64,000 bases of DNA from positions 60,789,063 through 60,853,062 of the forward strand of contig OX328097.1 of assembly GCA_946811185.2 (NCBI GenBank), given 5' to 3'. Made by a program: the position numbers and the translations under genes. Positions 61,085-64,000 of this stretch are shown here, piece by piece. The stretch's first letter is position 1. The number at the start of each line of letters is the position of its first letter. Source of the DNA: Hippopus hippopus (Eukaryota; Mollusca; Bivalvia; Cardiida; Cardiidae). The notes beneath the pieces are model-generated. The model saw nothing but the letters and a program-made list of their open reading frames with translations, was not told where the DNA came from and ran no database searches.

Positions 61085-62237
61085 GACTATTTACCCGACC
61101 GTCGTGTACGCACTGAAGAAAATTCATATTGCGAGTACGACTGTCGTGTACTCAATGAAGGAAAACTTCTTGGGTGCCCGACTGTCGTGTACTCAATGAA
61201 GGAAAACTCGTTGGGTGCCCGACGGTCGTGCACGGACTGATGAAATTTCGTCTTGGGGGCACGATTACGTGCCCGCTATTTCCGATTTCTTCATTCAGTA
61301 CACGATGTGGTCGTGTACGCACTGAAGAACTGGAGTCTTACGTACACGTATTAATGGATTGGACCAAAACGCAGACTGCTATGTGAACCAGCACGGCGTA
61401 AACCGTCTCAGTGGAGCAATAGTCATTTATACAGGGTGTCATGCAAACACACACAAAACAACTATTAACATATTCTTGTCACTGCAAATTTAACTAGTTA
61501 TTTCCCACAGCACATATAGTATATGTAGCTGAATTTCAATTGTATCTGCTTTAAATACTTTTTGGGATACCCCTATCTAGATAACTCTTTGAATACATGT
61601 AGGCCTACTCAAATGAATTAGTAATACTTTTTATCTACAATTTGTTGCTAAAAAAAATTGTGGGTCGAATTGACCAAAATATGGGTCGATACGACCAAAA
61701 AGTTTCGAACTGACTGGGTGTAGAAATGACTTGGTGCCGAAACGACTGAATACCATTGTGGCAAATTTCAAATAGATCTAATTCCGATGGAAACTGTAGG
61801 AGGAGTTGCGCACACAAGAAATTCCAAACGGACGGACGGACGACCGGGTGTACAGTATGAGGTAATACGAGCCTTCGGACGTATAAAAAGGATGCCAGCT
61901 ACGCTTGTGCATGCATTTGTTCTGTAACACGCTGTATAAATGACTATTGCCGTGTGCTCCAATGAGACTGTCTACGCCGTGCCGATTCACGTAAAAGTCT
62001 GCGTTTTGGCCCAACCCATTTACACGTGTACGTAAGACTCCAGTTCTTCAGTGCGTACACGACCGCGTCGTGTACTCAATGAAGAAATCGGAAATTGCGG
62101 GCACGTAATCGTGCCCCCAAGACGAAATTTCATCAGTCCGTGCACGACCGTCGGGCACCCAACGAGTTTTCCTTCATTGAGTACACGACAGTCGGACTCG
62201 CAGTATGAAATTTCTTCAGTGTGTACACGACTGTCGG
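61085..62237. mobile_element. Long palindrome / foldback element with about 350-bp arms
   Basis: The left arm (61085 to about 61450) and right arm (about 61912 to 62237) are near-identical reverse complements around a 460-bp spacer. Each arm is built from several copies of a 20-bp word like GTCGTGTACTCAATGAAGG, with variants GTCGTGTACGCACTGAAG and GTCGTGCACGGACTGATG. The left arm has one extra tandem unit of about 45 bp. No transposase is visible and no clear target duplication was found. Termini are approximate. Confidence 0.8.
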
Positions 62238-62637
62238 GTAAATATCATCGGCCCATAACTAATTCAAAATTTGCGAGCTTAGTAACATGACGTTTGATCG
62301 TATAACTGAATCAATTTTGAACAGTCTTGCGCGCCAAGATAAACGCACACTCAAAACCATAAAGCTTGAACAACCAACGACGCATACTGGGCTATGCTTT
62401 TGCTAGTGAAGTATGTCGCCTATATGCGGACCGCCCGATGAAATGTGGTTGGGTCAAGGCAGACACAATCGCTTTTGAGCACCATAGTCAGACATTGGGT
62501 ACGAGCGTACACCTTCGACGAAGATATTACATTTTATGGCGTCGGTTACACTGTTTTAAGTAGCTTATTTGACATTTCTTTGTTTTTCCAATCTGTAAAC
62601 CTTCAATAAATGATGAATTTTATCTTTGATAACCTTT

Positions 62638-62788
62638 TCCATGTAACTCTGTACCAGAGGACTTAAGATTTGACAAAATTGATTGCAAATGCAGACGACA
62701 AATTAAATGTGGCAAACTTAACGGAATTTCCAACTGAAATGGTAAAACACATTGCGGTAAAAGGAGAAAATGCTGGTTACGGTCATTT
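62638..62788 (-). mobile_element. F1 half copy joined to the terminal tandem element
   Basis: GTAACTCTGTACCAGAGGAC to GGAGAAAATGCTGGTTACGG; the second half is missing where TTTAGCTCACCTGA begins. Confidence 0.7.
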
Positions 62789-64000
62789 TTAGCTCACCTG
62801 AACACGAAATGTGATCGTGCTGTGTCCGGTGTCCCTCGTTGTCCGTCATCCGCTGTTAACTTTTATCTAGTGTACACTCTAGAGACCACATTTTCAGTCC
62901 GATACTCATGAAACTTGGTCAGCGTGTTTTTCTTCGTGATATCTCGGAGGAGTACGAAAATGGCTCATGTCAAATAAAAAAAACTAAGTCACTAGGTCAA
63001 ATTTCAGAAGAACCTTGTGTACACTCTAGAGGCCACATTTTCTGTCCAGTACTCTTGAAAGTAATCGTAATGTTTGTCTTTATGATATCTTTAATAAGTT
63101 TGAAAATGGGTCACATTGGGTCAAAAACTAGGTCACTAGGTTGAATCTTTGAAAAACCTTGTTTGTACTGTAGAGGCCATACTTTTAGTACAATAGTCAT
63201 GAAAGTTGGTCAGATCAGAATGTTTGTCTTGACGATATCTTGGATGAGACTAAAAGTGGATCATGTTGGGTCAAAAACTAGGTCACTAGGTCAAATCTTA
63301 GAAAAACCTTTCGTACACTCTAGAGGTCACATTTTATGTACAATACTCTTGAAAATTGGTCAGAGTGTTTGTCTTGAAGATATCTTGGATGATTTTGAAA
63401 AACTAGATCACCAGATCAAATCTTAAAAAAAAAAAAAAACCTTGTGTATGCTTTAGAGGCCACAGTTTCAGTCTAACACCAATGAAAGTTTGTCATAATG
63501 TTTATCCTGATGATATCTTAGAAGAGTCTGAAAATGGGTCATGTTGGATTGAAAACTTGGTCACCAGGTCAAATCTTAGAAAAATCATATCTACACTTTA
63601 GAGGCCACATTTTCGGTACAGTACTCTTGAAAATTATTCAGGATGTTTGTCCTGATAATATCATGGATGAGTTTGAAAATGGGCCATATCGGGTCAGAAA
63701 CTAGGTCACAGGGTTTAATCTGTGAAAAACCTTGTGTATGCTCTAGAGGCCACATTTTCAGTCCAATAATCTTGAAACTTGGTCAGTATGTTTGTCTTGC
63801 TGATAGATGAGTTTAAAAAGGAGTCATGTTAGATCGAAAACTAGGTCACTAGGTCAAACTTTAGGAAAAACCACTCAACAGGCCACATTTTCTCTCAAAT
63901 GATCATGAAAGGTGGCCAGAATGTTTTTCTGGATAATTTCTACAAGTTTGAAAATAGACAATGTTAAGCTTAAAATTAGGTCACTGAGACAAATTCTAGA
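62789..64000. repeat. Element with about 150-160-bp tandem units, runs off the window
   Basis: TTTTAGCTCACCTGAACACG start with GTGATCGTG, then repeated units containing CTCTAGAGGCCACATTTTC, GTTTGTCTTGATGATATC and AACTAGGTCACTAGGTCAAA. Confidence 0.85.

Overview
This is a stretch of eukaryotic (animal) nuclear DNA, AT-rich and intron-rich, in which two partial protein-coding genes and one retroelement sit in a dense field of short transposable elements. GT-AG introns, tRNA-derived SINEs with (AATC)n tails, Tc1/mariner relics and several families of long internally repetitive elements suggest a bivalve mollusc. That placement rests on recognising the repeat style and was not tested by a search.

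Left part (1-27.4 kb, + strand): the 3' four-fifths of a legumain gene (asparaginyl endopeptidase, peptidase family C13). Eleven coding exon positions were placed by hand. They encode about 349 residues, including the catalytic His (in VDHGAPG) and Cys (in EACESGS), an N-glycosylation sequon, and the C-terminal prodomain. The signal peptide and first beta strands lie upstream of the window. The exon carrying the catalytic His is present twice (3064-3139 and 8564-8639), with identical 76-bp length and identical phases but different flanking residues. Exactly one copy must be used to keep frame, so this looks like a mutually exclusive exon pair that swaps the edges of the active-site His segment.

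Middle part (27.4-48 kb): intergenic repeats, then the first coding exon of a second + strand gene (33513-33732). Its product is not recognised with confidence. No further exon of it was found.

Right part (48-64 kb): a LINE-derived insertion (48155-50852) with an L1-ORF1p-like gene and an apurinic-like (EEP) endonuclease gene. It is cut off before the reverse transcriptase, yet is flanked by a 39-bp target-site duplication. The window ends with a 220-bp foldback nested in a SINE, a 1.15-kb palindrome with about 350-bp arms, and a tandemly repetitive element running off the end.

Repeat families, named here for reference. F1: about 230-bp TTAA-flanked element with ends TTAACCCTTTACCA / TGGTAAAGAGTTAA and a central hairpin of about 60 bp; roughly 55-60 full or partial copies. 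F2: about 210-bp TTAA-flanked element with a GATCAGACTGCAC...GTGCAGTCTGATC core. F3: about 265-bp element with TGAGCCATGCTC termini and a CAGCCTGCGCGG core. F4: GGCTTGCAACACGCG termini. F5: about 190-bp palindrome containing TTTGGTTTAGCCAATCAG. F6: longer dispersed repeat without recognised ends. For F1, strand + means that the arm containing GCCTTTTGAAAACATTG comes first. Nested insertions give a partial relative chronology. F1 and F2 use TTAA in the manner of piggyBac-type non-autonomous elements, which is inferred because no transposase for them is present.
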